NCBI GenBank assembly: GCA_036384915.1
Contig: DASVLJ010000071.1
Coordinates: 310,001 to 374,000, forward strand
Source of the DNA: PKWO01 sp036384915
Lineage (GTDB): Bacteria > Pseudomonadota > Gammaproteobacteria > Burkholderiales > Burkholderiaceae_D
DNA length: 64,000 nucleotides
Direction of reading: 5' to 3'
Under the pieces are notes generated by a model. It was given only the letters and a program-made list of their open reading frames with translations, searched no databases and had not been told where the DNA came from. A program made the translations under genes and the position numbers. Position 1 is the first letter of the stretch, and each line of letters opens with the position of its first letter. This document shows positions 24,151 through 32,089 of the stretch, in pieces.

Positions 24151-25531
24151 AGCCGCAGCCGACTATGCGGGCGCGCTGGCGCGCCGCATTGTTGCCGCAT
24201 CCCGCCCGCGCCGGCGCGACGCGCACCTGGTCGAAGACGGTCAGGGCGCAAACCTGCTGATGGTGGACGGCAGCCGCCTGTACCGGCTCGAACCGGAACT
24301 GGCCGGCCGCTTCAAGGCCGCGTTCGACGGCGAGGCGCCGGACGACCTGCAAGCCCTGATCGAGTCCTGCGGCCTGCACGGCGCGCCGCAAATCGACGAC
24401 ACGCCGCTGGCGCCGCCGCCGGTGCACGCGCTTTCGCTGGCGATCGCGCAAAAATGCAATCTCGGCTGCACCTACTGCTATGCACAGCAGGGCGAGTTCG
24501 GCGGCAAGGCCAAGAGCATGGACCTGGCAACGGCCCTGCGCTCCGTCGATCTGCTGCTCGACGGCGCACAACCGGGCGCGCGCGTCAACCTGGCCTTCAT
24601 GGGCGGCGAACCGCTGGCCAACCGCGCCGTGCTGCGCGAGGCAACCGGATACGCGGCAGCCAAAGCGGCCGAGCGCGGTGTGCACTGCGGCTTTTCCATC
24701 ACGACCAACGGCAGCCTGCTGCAGCCCGACGATGCCGATTTCTTCGAGCGGCACGGTTTCGCCGTGACGGTCAGCCTCGACGGTCCGGCGCCACAGCATG
24801 ATCGCCTGCGCCCGTTCAAGGGCGGCAAGGGTTCGTTCGAGCACATCGTGGCCCGTCTTGCGCCCCTGCTCGAAGGGCAGCGCCGCATGCAGGTGTCGGC
24901 ACGCGTGACGGTTACGCCCTTCAATCTCGATCTGCCGGCGACGCTGGACCTGTTCGTCGGCATGGGCTTTCACAGCGTGGGCTTTTCACCGCTCCTGCAC
25001 GCCGCGAACGGACGCGCCGAGATGGGGCAGGACGATATGGCGGCCATGCTCGAGGGCATGATCGCCTGTGGCCTGGCGTTCGAGCAGCACGTGATCGGCG
25101 GGCGGCGCTATCCTTTCGCCAATATGCATAATGCCCTGCGCGAATTGCAGCGCGGCACGCACCGCCCCTATCCCTGCGGCGCCGGCGCCGGCTATTTCGG
25201 TGTCTCTGCCGACGGCGATCTCTCTGCATGCCACCGCTTCGTCGGTGACGAAGCCGGGGACATGGGCAGCCTGGAGCAAGGCGTGGACCGCACGCGCCAG
25301 GTGCATTGGCTCGAACAGCGCCACGTGCACCGCCAACAGCCGTGCAGCCAATGCTGGGCGCGCTACCTGTGCGGCGGTGGCTGCCACCACGAAGTGCTGG
25401 CGCGCGGCCGCAGCGCTTGCGACTACATCCGCGGCTGGCTGCATTACACCATCGGGGCGCATCGCCGTCTCGCCCGTCTCGCGCCGGACTGGTTTGCGGC
25501 GCCGCCGGTGCAACAAGAGCCCCCCGCTTGA
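24134..25531 (+). CDS. radical SAM/SPASM enzyme, QhpD-like peptide/protein maturase
   Basis: 465 residues; ATG 24134 lies inside the 3' end of the LodA-like frame (17-bp overlap), preceded by GGGGCAAGG. The radical SAM motif is CNLGCTYC (C108, C112, C115), followed by the FMGGEPLAN SAM-binding segment and STTNGSLL-type strand (ITTNGSLL). The C-terminal third is a cysteine-rich SPASM domain (YPCGAGAGYFGVSADGDLSACHRF, then QPCSQCWARYLCGGGCHHE) that should hold auxiliary [4Fe-4S] clusters. QhpD in quinohemoprotein amine dehydrogenase systems forms intraprotein thioether bonds. Here the enzyme sits with LodA-like proteins, so a crosslinking role on one of them or on an unseen small peptide is inferred. 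Confidence 0.85.
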   Translation: MQTSPEAAADYAGALARRIVAASRPRRRDAHLVEDGQGANLLMVDGSRLYRLEPELAGRFKAAFDGEAPDDLQALIESCGLHGAPQIDDTPLAPPPVHALSLAIAQKCNLGCTYCYAQQGEFGGKAKSMDLATALRSVDLLLDGAQPGARVNLAFMGGEPLANRAVLREATGYAAAKAAERGVHCGFSITTNGSLLQPDDADFFERHGFAVTVSLDGPAPQHDRLRPFKGGKGSFEHIVARLAPLLEGQRRMQVSARVTVTPFNLDLPATLDLFVGMGFHSVGFSPLLHAANGRAEMGQDDMAAMLEGMIACGLAFEQHVIGGRRYPFANMHNALRELQRGTHRPYPCGAGAGYFGVSADGDLSACHRFVGDEAGDMGSLEQGVDRTRQVHWLEQRHVHRQQPCSQCWARYLCGGGCHHEVLARGRSACDYIRGWLHYTIGAHRRLARLAPDWFAAPPVQQEPPA

Positions 25532-27018
25532 ACGCCCGCCATGCCGATGTCTTCGTCATCGGTGCCGGCCCGGCGGGCCTGTGCGCGGCGCTGCGGCTGA
25601 ACCAACTGGGCTATCGCGTCATTCTGGCCGAGCGCAGCACGCTCTGGCCGCGGCCGCAGATCGGCGAGGCACTGACGCCGGGCGTGCGCAACATCGTCGA
25701 TCTGCTCGATGCCAACGATGCGCTGGCCGGGGTGCCGCTGATTGCCCGCCTGCCGGCCCGCGTGCGCTGGCGTAGCGCCGAGACGGAAGATGCATTGCAC
25801 GGCGACTCGGCCGTGGTGGAGCGCGCGCGCTTCGACGCCGCCCTGCTGGCGCTGGCCGAAAAGCGCGGCGTCGAAGTCATGCGTCCCGCGCGCGTATCGA
25901 CCCAAAACGCCACGTCCGGCGGGTGGCAATTGGTGCTCGAAAGCGAACACGGCGCGACTCTCTTGGAAGCGGGCTTCGTGATCGATGCGCGCGGACGCGC
26001 AGGCGGCGCGGCCCGCCTGGACTGCGCTCCCGCGCTGGCAGCAAGCTGGGCAGAATGGGACTGCGGCACCCTGCCGGCGCAATGGCATGGAACAACCCGG
26101 GTCGAGGCATTGGCGACGGGCTGGCTCTGGGGCACGCGCCTGCCGGACGGCAGCTACCGCGCCATGCTGCTGGCCGATCCGGCGAGGCAGCGTCATGACA
26201 TGCCGGGCGGCCCGGCGCAACGCCTGCGCGCAGCCTGCGCGGCAAGCCGCCTGTTCTCCGAATTGGCCGCAACGCCAGCACAGACTTCCGTCCACGTCTG
26301 TGCCGCAACGCCTTATCTCGACATAGAAGCCTGGCGGCCGGGCTGGATCAAGACCGGCGACGCCGCTTTCGCCGTCGATCCGATCTCGTCTTCCGGCGTG
26401 GAAAAGGCGATGCGCTTTTCGCTGCAGGCCGTAACGGCGGCGCACACATTCCTCCAATCAAACGATCCGGCCGGAGAGGAGATAGCGGGAGAATTCTTCG
26501 AGGAGCGCTTGATCGAGACTTGCGCGCGCCATTGCGTCTGGACGCGCAACTACTACGCGCAAGCCTGGTGTGCCGACGAGCCATTCTGGCGCGAACGCAG
26601 CAAGGCCGCTACCCCCACCGGCGAGGCCGAGGCGTTCATGCATTGGCGCGACAAGCTGGAGCGGCAGATCCGGCTTGTCGCACAAGCCGCCCCGAGCAAC
26701 CCGGAACCGCCAGCACCGCCCGCGCCGCCGAGGCGGCACCAGGCGATACGCTTCTCCGCCGGCATCGAGACCGTGCGCACGCTGTGCGTGGTGAACGATC
26801 AGGTACAGGTGCGTTCAGCGCTGGCCCATCCGCGCTTGCCGCGTCCGCTGGCGTTCCATGAAGATCAGGCGTTGCTGCCATGCCTGGATATTCTTCGGCG
26901 CCGCCCGAGATTCGACGAGGCCTTGCGCGCACTGGGTGTTGCGATGGATGAAGCCAAGGCCTTGCGCCTGCTGGCCTGGCTCTGGCGCGAGAGGGTGATT
27001 GAAAGTGCCGATGCTTGA
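25528..27018 (+). CDS. FAD-dependent oxidoreductase, QhpG-like
   Basis: 496 residues using a TTG start at 25528 that overlaps the upstream stop (TTGA); the Rossmann strand ADVFVIGAGPAGLCAALRL begins right after it, so an earlier start is unnecessary. The second FAD motif is PGWIKTGDAAFAVDPISSSG. A C-terminal extension of about 100 residues (IRFSAGIETVRTLCVVNDQVQ onward) lies beyond the usual monooxygenase fold, as in QhpG-type flavoproteins that hydroxylate the Trp destined to become CTQ. It forms an operon with the ferritin-like, LodA-like and radical SAM genes. The locus thus has two different flavoproteins, one beside each LodA-like gene. Confidence 0.78.
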   Translation: MNARHADVFVIGAGPAGLCAALRLNQLGYRVILAERSTLWPRPQIGEALTPGVRNIVDLLDANDALAGVPLIARLPARVRWRSAETEDALHGDSAVVERARFDAALLALAEKRGVEVMRPARVSTQNATSGGWQLVLESEHGATLLEAGFVIDARGRAGGAARLDCAPALAASWAEWDCGTLPAQWHGTTRVEALATGWLWGTRLPDGSYRAMLLADPARQRHDMPGGPAQRLRAACAASRLFSELAATPAQTSVHVCAATPYLDIEAWRPGWIKTGDAAFAVDPISSSGVEKAMRFSLQAVTAAHTFLQSNDPAGEEIAGEFFEERLIETCARHCVWTRNYYAQAWCADEPFWRERSKAATPTGEAEAFMHWRDKLERQIRLVAQAAPSNPEPPAPPAPPRRHQAIRFSAGIETVRTLCVVNDQVQVRSALAHPRLPRPLAFHEDQALLPCLDILRRRPRFDEALRALGVAMDEAKALRLLAWLWRERVIESADA

Positions 27019-27706
27019 GGAACGGCTCGCCTCTCAGGCGCGACACCCTCGCAAAAATTGACAGTTAACATGCGCGCACATTGGACGTCGCCATCAGCGC
27101 TGCTCGTTTCGGCCCTGCACGGTAAGCCGTGTTTCGCCGCCCCATTGTCCGCAGAAAATGATCTCCAGGTTGCGGGACTCGGAAAACCGAAAATCACACC
27201 CACAGATTTCACGCCTATCTCATAACTTTCCGTGACGGGCAAAAGTGTCAGGTCATGGATGGAAACATACGGAACCCCTCGGCGCCCCCTGCGCAACCTG
27301 TCATTTCTGACAGGTGAATTCAACAATAATCAATGGCAATATGTTCGTCCGTTACGTTTTTTGAAATCGGCGAGGGTGTTCTTGAAAACCCGGTCCGCTC
27401 AAAATTCGCATAGCGGGTGCTGCACTATAAAAATTATATTCAGAGGCATTTCGAGATGAGCCGGTCCAGGCGCCCCGCCAAGCGGGTTTGCCTGCATGGT
27501 CGGAAACGGCGGCGACGTCACGTTCATTTTGGGATGGTTCGAGGACAGCCGTTGAAGATGCCCAAAGCCCAGTTTCAAGATGCATTTCGGAAGGAAGGGA
27601 ACAAGCCACATCGCGTCGATCGGCTTGCGGGCAGTCTCACGCTCTTTCCCGTAAAGACCGCGCGCGCCTATGGCCCAGCAATGGCTGTCATGGACGGATC
27701 GAGCCC
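27019..27706. other. intergenic and leader region upstream of the contractile injection system
   Basis: 688 bp between the quinone-cofactor operon and the eCIS operon. It contains a lux-box-like dyad (27296-27315), a candidate CAATAT -10 (27337-27342) at the expected distance from it, a TATAAAA stretch (27426-27432) without a -35 partner, and a low-confidence small basic frame running into the first structural gene. A terminator for the upstream operon is not obvious. Confidence 0.5.
27296..27315. promoter_or_regulatory. lux-box-like LuxR-type operator
   Basis: ACCTGTCATTTCTGACAGGT is a perfect 20-bp dyad (8-bp arms, 4-base centre). Its outer ACCTGT...ACAGGT is identical to the Vibrio fischeri lux box, and CTGTCA...TGACAG agrees with CepR/TraR-type boxes. 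If centred at -42.5 it would place +1 at about 27348, with CAATAT at 27337-27342 as -10. Regulation of the downstream eCIS operon by an acyl-homoserine-lactone receptor is inferred; no luxR or luxI gene lies in the window. Confidence 0.7.
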
Positions 27707-27710
27707 ATGA
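27456..27710 (+). CDS. possible small basic protein translationally coupled to the eCIS operon (doubtful)
   Basis: An 84-residue frame from ATG 27456, with AGAGG upstream, ending in a TGA that overlaps the next ATG as ATGA. The first half is extremely basic (MSRSRRPAKRVCLHGRKRRRRH). No family is recognised. The overlap with the next gene is the only positive argument; composition is unlike a folded protein, so it may be a leader or chance frame. Confidence 0.25.
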   Translation: MSRSRRPAKRVCLHGRKRRRRHVHFGMVRGQPLKMPKAQFQDAFRKEGNKPHRVDRLAGSLTLFPVKTARAYGPAMAVMDGSSP

Positions 27711-28273
27711 TTTACGCCGCGCTGTCCCATATCTCCAGCCAGCTGAACCAGTTCCTGAAGCGGTCCTTCGATCTCGCCGAGGATGTGGTGGTCATGTCGA
27801 ACATCCTGGAGCAGGACGGCACGCTGGCGGCGAACATCAATAACAAGCTGGTGGTCATGCTGGTCAACGTCACCAAGGACACGACACCGATCCGTTCGCC
27901 GCAATCGCCCAATTTCGACAAGATAGCCTCGGCGCCGCCGCCGCTGTTCCTGAATCTGTATGTCATGGTCGCGGCGCATTTCAGCGCCGGCACCTATTCG
28001 GAAGCGCTTAAATTCCTGTCGAATGCGGTCAGCTTTTTCCAGCGCCAGCCGGTATTCGACCATCAATCGACGCCCGACCTGGACAAGCGCATCGACAAGC
28101 TGGTGCTCGATATCGAAAACCTCGATACGCAGGACTTGAGCAGCCTGTGGGGTATCTTGAGCGGCAAGTACCTGCCTTCCGTCTTGTATCGCGTGCGCGT
28201 GGTGTGCTTCGATACCAACGACATCGTCAACCTGGATTCCCCAATCATGGGAAGCCGCATTTCGGTGAAGTGA
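27707..28273 (+). CDS. eCIS tube-terminator/cap protein, DUF4255 (Pvc16/Afp16-like)
   Basis: 188 residues. The N-terminus MIYAALSHISSQLNQFLKR and the SPQSPNFDKIASAPPPLFLNLYVMVAAHF block followed by SEALKFLSNAVSFFQRQPVFDHQ are the DUF4255 signature. In Afp and PVC particles this protein forms the ring capping the distal end of the tube and sheath and sets final length with the tape measure. Start ATG 27707 is family-consistent. As in most such operons it is encoded at the upstream end, and here it is the first confident structural gene after a lux-box-like operator. Confidence 0.9.
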   Translation: MIYAALSHISSQLNQFLKRSFDLAEDVVVMSNILEQDGTLAANINNKLVVMLVNVTKDTTPIRSPQSPNFDKIASAPPPLFLNLYVMVAAHFSAGTYSEALKFLSNAVSFFQRQPVFDHQSTPDLDKRIDKLVLDIENLDTQDLSSLWGILSGKYLPSVLYRVRVVCFDTNDIVNLDSPIMGSRISVK

Positions 28274-28284
28274 GCGAGCCGCAT

Positions 28285-29160
28285 ATGGGAATCTACCAGC
28301 CGCTATTCACCGTCCGGGTAGGGCATAGCTACTTTTCGAGCGGCGAATGGCGCGGGCTTGACTTCGTGCCGACGGCCGACACGGCCAAGATGATGAAGGG
28401 CGCCGACGTGCTGGCCAAACCGACCGGTAGCGGCGTGGCGCTGTTCTACGATCAAGACCGGGCACGCACGCTGCGCCTGTATGCAGAGGGAGCGGACCCG
28501 GCCCTCCCCTTTCGCTTCAAGGTCTATTGCGGCGACAAGACATTCGCCAATTACACCGCGCCGACCTCAGGCGACCCGGACGCGATCCTTTGTTTCGACA
28601 ATCGCGCCGGAATGGCGGATCCGGGCAGCGGCGCATGCCGGCTCAGCAAGGATGCGTTCGTGTCAGACAAAGACCTGCGCGACATGGGCGAGCTAATCGC
28701 CGGCGGCATTCTGACCGAGGCCGACCGCCGCGCGCCGCCGGATTTCGTCGTGGAAGTGCTCGTCAAGCCGGGGCCGGCAAATGACGACGGCTCTCCAGCC
28801 GCGTGGCCTTCGCAGAATTGCTATTGCAATTTCGCGGCCCGCAGTTCGCTTTGGCGCTATTTCTTGCTCGGCAACCTCGGCGGCAGCAGCGCCGCGATCG
28901 TCGATCCCGACAATCGCGTGGTGTTCGAGCAGCGCGGCGAGGTGCTGTTGGCGGGCAACCGGCCGGCAAAAGTGTTCCGCTCCAAGGATGCGATCCCGCT
29001 CCAGGAAACGCCGACCTGTCGGTTCCAGCTCAAGACGCAAGGCAACGGCGGCGCCAGGGTGCTGATCAAGCGCCTGCCCGCCGCCTCGAAGAACCGGCTG
29101 GGCATGGACGAGATCGACGGCAAAAAAGAAATCGTCTTTGAAAACTACATCAATTTTTGA
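28285..29160 (+). CDS. eCIS-associated protein of unknown function
   Basis: 291 residues from ATG 28285, 11 bp after the cap gene. No known domain is recognised. The N-terminus (MGIYQPLFTVRVGHSYFSSGEWRGLDFVP) and a beta-rich pattern throughout suggest a soluble beta-sandwich protein; the C-terminus ends KKEIVFENYINF. There is no signal peptide. Homologous genes of this shape are found between the cap and sheath genes of some eCIS clusters (recollection), where it may be a collar or assembly factor; this is inference. A strong RNA hairpin follows before the sheath gene. Confidence 0.7.
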   Translation: MGIYQPLFTVRVGHSYFSSGEWRGLDFVPTADTAKMMKGADVLAKPTGSGVALFYDQDRARTLRLYAEGADPALPFRFKVYCGDKTFANYTAPTSGDPDAILCFDNRAGMADPGSGACRLSKDAFVSDKDLRDMGELIAGGILTEADRRAPPDFVVEVLVKPGPANDDGSPAAWPSQNCYCNFAARSSLWRYFLLGNLGGSSAAIVDPDNRVVFEQRGEVLLAGNRPAKVFRSKDAIPLQETPTCRFQLKTQGNGGARVLIKRLPAASKNRLGMDEIDGKKEIVFENYINF

Positions 29161-29214
29161 GGAATAGGAAAGCAACCAATAGGCAACCAGGCAGTGGCAA
29201 GGGAATTCAAGCAT

Positions 29215-29263
29215 CCATTTCGAAATGAGCGCGAGAATGCGTGGCGCTTTCATTTTGAAATGG
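29215..29263 (+). promoter_or_regulatory. long hairpin in the leader of the sheath gene
   Basis: Stem segments 29215-29232 (starting CCATTTCGAAATGAGCGC) and 29244-29263 pair with few mismatches around an 11-base loop. No T tract follows, so it is not a normal intrinsic terminator. It could be a processing or stabilising element that raises sheath/tube output relative to the two genes upstream. Confidence 0.55.
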
Positions 29264-29334
29264 CTGCAAGAAGGGCGTAGCAGACGGACATCGAAGGTAC
29301 TTAAGTCAAGCAGTCAATTTAAGAGAGGGATCAC

Positions 29335-30858
29335 ATGGGAATGATGAAGACACCAGGCGTCTATATCGTCGAGAAAAACGCCTTTCCAAGTTCAATCGTC
29401 GAAGTTGCAACCGCCGTGCCCGCTTTCATCGGGTATACGGAGAAGGCCGATAACAAGGGCAAGACGCTTGCCAGTACGCCCTGGCGCATCAGCTCGATGG
29501 CGGAGTATATGTCTTATTTCGGCGCCGGCCCCACGCCGGAATTCACCTTTGCCGAAGCGCCGGCCGATTCGAAGGAACCGACGCTGGGCCTGGGCGGCAA
29601 GCAATACCTGCTGAACCAGTCCAAGGGAAAATACCTGCTGTTCTACAGCATGCTGCTGTTCTTCCAGAACGGCGGCGGCGCCTGCTACGTTGTTTCCGTC
29701 GGCACCTACAGCGACGATGTGGACCCGGACAAGCTCACGGCCGGGGTCGATCTGCTGCAAAAGGAGCAGGAACCGACCATGGTGGTGATACCGGACACCA
29801 TGGTGCTAAAGCAAACCGATGCGATCAAGGTGCAGCAGCACGTGCTGGACCATTGCGGCAACGTCATGAAGAACCGCGTCGGCATCCTGGATCTTTCCGA
29901 CGGCTATCGCAGCCGGCAGGATCCCGCAGGCGATCCGGTCAATGCTTTCCGCAACGCGCTGGGCACCAATTTCCTCGATTTTGCCATGGCCTACTATCCG
30001 TGGGTCCGGACCTCGATCACGCAAGCCAAGGATCTGGCCTACTGGAACCTCGACAGCGCCGGCCAGTCCCTGCTGCAAGGCATGCTAAAGGCGGAGCTCG
30101 GCCTCGAAGCGATGGCGGCGAACAAGGATACGGCGGACAAGGCTGCAGCGCTGCAAGCCATCGTCGACGGCATCGCCAAGACCGACGCCAGCCCGCAGGA
30201 CAAGACGCTGCTGAACAAGAACCTGATCGCGCTCAGCCCGCAATACAACACGCTTTTGGGCGAGCTGGCGAACAGCTTGAACCTGCTGCCGCCTTCGGCC
30301 GCCATGGCGGGCGTCTACACCATGGTGGACAACAACCGCGGGGTGTGGAAGGCGCCGGCCAACGTCAGCCTCAATTCGGTCATTGCCCCCGCCGTGGCGA
30401 TCACCCACGCCGAGCAGGAGGACTTGAACGTCACGCCGCAGGGCAAGTCGATCAATGCCATCCGCGCCTTCATCGGCGAAGGAACCCTGGTTTGGGGCGC
30501 ACGCACGCTCGACGGCAACAGCCTCGATTGGCGCTACATCAACGTGCGGCGCACCATGATCATGCTGGAAGAATCGGTGAAGCTGGCAAGCAAGGCTTAC
30601 GTGTTCGAGCCCAACGTGGCCAATACCTGGGTCACCATCAAGGGCATGATCAGCAACTTCCTGAACGGCATCTGGAAGCGCGGCGGCCTTGCCGGCGCGG
30701 TGCCGGAAGATGCATTTGCCGTCTTCTGCGGATTGGGCGAGACGATGACGCCCAACGACATCCTCGAAGGCATCATGCGCGTGACGGTGCTGGTGGCCAT
30801 CAGCAGGCCGGCCGAATTCATCGAAATCACCTTCCAGCAGCAGATGCAGAAGTCTTGA
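29335..30858 (+). CDS. contractile tail sheath protein (Pvc2-4/Afp2-4-like)
   Basis: 507 residues; ATG 29335 follows GAGAGGGA. The N-terminal TPGVYIVEKNAFPSSIVEVATAVPAFIGYTE and C-terminal NFLNGIWKRGGLAGAVPEDAFAVFCGLGETMT / RPAEFIEITFQQQM blocks are the phage-tail-sheath signature, including the handshake-forming termini that mesh sheath subunits. The protein polymerises around the inner tube and contracts to drive it into a target cell. Only one sheath gene is present, unlike Afp and PVC with three. A 174-bp leader with a hairpin precedes it, consistent with separate tuning of this abundant component. Confidence 0.95.
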   Translation: MGMMKTPGVYIVEKNAFPSSIVEVATAVPAFIGYTEKADNKGKTLASTPWRISSMAEYMSYFGAGPTPEFTFAEAPADSKEPTLGLGGKQYLLNQSKGKYLLFYSMLLFFQNGGGACYVVSVGTYSDDVDPDKLTAGVDLLQKEQEPTMVVIPDTMVLKQTDAIKVQQHVLDHCGNVMKNRVGILDLSDGYRSRQDPAGDPVNAFRNALGTNFLDFAMAYYPWVRTSITQAKDLAYWNLDSAGQSLLQGMLKAELGLEAMAANKDTADKAAALQAIVDGIAKTDASPQDKTLLNKNLIALSPQYNTLLGELANSLNLLPPSAAMAGVYTMVDNNRGVWKAPANVSLNSVIAPAVAITHAEQEDLNVTPQGKSINAIRAFIGEGTLVWGARTLDGNSLDWRYINVRRTMIMLEESVKLASKAYVFEPNVANTWVTIKGMISNFLNGIWKRGGLAGAVPEDAFAVFCGLGETMTPNDILEGIMRVTVLVAISRPAEFIEITFQQQMQKS

Positions 30859-30946
30859 CGGCGCCGACCTCGATCCATTGAGTCAGCCGACGGATTTTTT
30901 ACGAACAACGACGAAACATTCACGTATTTTGAAGAAGGAGTAAGTC

Positions 30947-31405
30947 ATGGCAGATGACGGTTCCGCACAATCGACAGCAGTATGGCCCATGCCCAAATTC
31001 TATTTCCAGGTGAAATGGGATTCGAAGGTGATGTCTTTTCAGGAAGTGAGCGGACTGGACGTCCAGTCGGAGGAAATCAAGTACCGGCACGGAGACAGCC
31101 CGGTGTTCTCGCCGATCAAGATGCCGGGCCTCAAGAAGTACGGCAACGTCACCATGAAGAAGGGCATCTTCAAGGCGGACAACGAGTTCTGGAACTGGTT
31201 CAACGGCATCAAGATGAATACCATCAAACGTGTTCCGGTCACCATCAGCCTGCTCGATGAGACCGGAAAGCCTACCATGGTATGGACCCTCGCCAATGCC
31301 TGGCCGACCAAGATCACCGGGACCGACCTCAAGGCGGAAGGCAATGAAGTGGCCGTGGAGACCATCGAAATCGTGCATGAAGGCTTGACGATCGCCAACG
31401 GCTGA
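30947..31405 (+). CDS. inner tube protein 1 (Pvc1/Afp1-like, gp19 family)
   Basis: 152 residues with a strong AAGGAG before ATG 30947. The sequence PKFYFQVKWDSKVMSFQEVSGLDVQSEEIKYRHG is diagnostic of T4-gp19-type tail tube proteins (Hcp-like beta-barrel rings), as are LKKYGNVTMKKG and the C-terminal EVAVETIEIVHEGLTIANG. Hexameric rings of this subunit build most of the tube that carries cargo in its lumen. The 88-bp gap after the sheath gene has no terminator. Paired with a second, diverged tube gene 57 bp downstream. Confidence 0.95.
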   Translation: MADDGSAQSTAVWPMPKFYFQVKWDSKVMSFQEVSGLDVQSEEIKYRHGDSPVFSPIKMPGLKKYGNVTMKKGIFKADNEFWNWFNGIKMNTIKRVPVTISLLDETGKPTMVWTLANAWPTKITGTDLKAEGNEVAVETIEIVHEGLTIANG

Positions 31406-31462
31406 CGCCGGCAACGACGTCGCGGATAAGGATGGTCCGTTTTTTCTGTTTTTGGTGAAGTC

Positions 31463-31918
31463 ATGGCGAGTGCCGATACGTATCCGCTTCCGGCCTTTTA
31501 TTTCCGGGTCGTTTTTGTCGGCTTGCCGGGGAATTCCGACACCTCGTTCCAGGAGGTGTCGGGCATTTCCACCGAGATGGAGACGGAACCGATCGTGGAA
31601 GGGGGCAATCAGTATTCGCTCCTGCTGCCGAAATCGCTCAAGCATGCGAACCTCGTGCTCAAGCGCGGCATTGCCGACGTTTCCTCCCCGCTGGTCCAAT
31701 GGTGCCGCGACGTGCTGGAGACGGATTTCACCAAGGCCATCGTGCCGTCGCTGGTAAAGGTCAACCTGCTCGGCGCGGATGCCACCCCGCTGTGCGGGTG
31801 GCAGTTTACCAACGCCTATCCGGTCAAATGGAATATTGACGGCTTCAGTTCGACCAAGAATGAGGTGGCGATCGAGACGATCGAGCTGTGCTATCTCAGT
31901 TCATCGAGGATCCTATAG
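31463..31918 (+). CDS. inner tube protein 2 (Pvc5/Afp5-like, gp19 family)
   Basis: 151 residues. Same beta-barrel family as the preceding gene: PAFYFRVVFVGLPGNSDTSFQEVSGISTEMETEPI, then LVLKRGIAD and NEVAIETIELCYLSSSRIL. In PVC particles Pvc5 forms a single ring adapting the tube to the hub, which is the likely role here because the gene directly precedes the DUF5908 and LysM hub genes. The ATG at 31463 has only a weak Shine-Dalgarno (GGTGAAG), consistent with lower expression than tube 1. Confidence 0.93.
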   Translation: MASADTYPLPAFYFRVVFVGLPGNSDTSFQEVSGISTEMETEPIVEGGNQYSLLLPKSLKHANLVLKRGIADVSSPLVQWCRDVLETDFTKAIVPSLVKVNLLGADATPLCGWQFTNAYPVKWNIDGFSSTKNEVAIETIELCYLSSSRIL

Positions 31919-31921
31919 GCC

Positions 31922-32089
31922 ATGCCGATCGAGATCAAACAGATGGTGGTCAAATCCAACGTCGTCCAGGCTTGCGGCGGGGAGGCCGAAGCCGACGGCA
32001 AGGCCATGCCGGAAGCGGAGAAGAAAGCCTTGCTCGACGAGTGCAGAAGGATGATCCAGGAAGCCTTGCGCGAGGCGAAGGAGCGATAA
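31922..32089 (+). CDS. small DUF5908-type eCIS protein (Pvc6/Afp6-like)
   Basis: 55 residues, ATG 31922 to TAA 32087-32089. The start MPIEIKQMVVKSNV is the conserved opening of DUF5908 proteins; the C-terminal half is a charged helix (EAEKKALLDECRRMIQEALREAKER). Gene begins 3 bp after the tube-2 stop and ends immediately before the LysM gene GTG, so all are co-translated. Its role is unproven; proteins of this family are consistently encoded between tube 2 and the LysM hub of contractile systems. Confidence 0.85.
   Translation: MPIEIKQMVVKSNVVQACGGEAEADGKAMPEAEKKALLDECRRMIQEALREAKER

Noticed and set aside
27426..27432. TATAAAA as the main eCIS promoter
   Set aside because: No -35 hexamer at 16-18 bases upstream; the lux-box-linked position at 27337-27342 is better supported.
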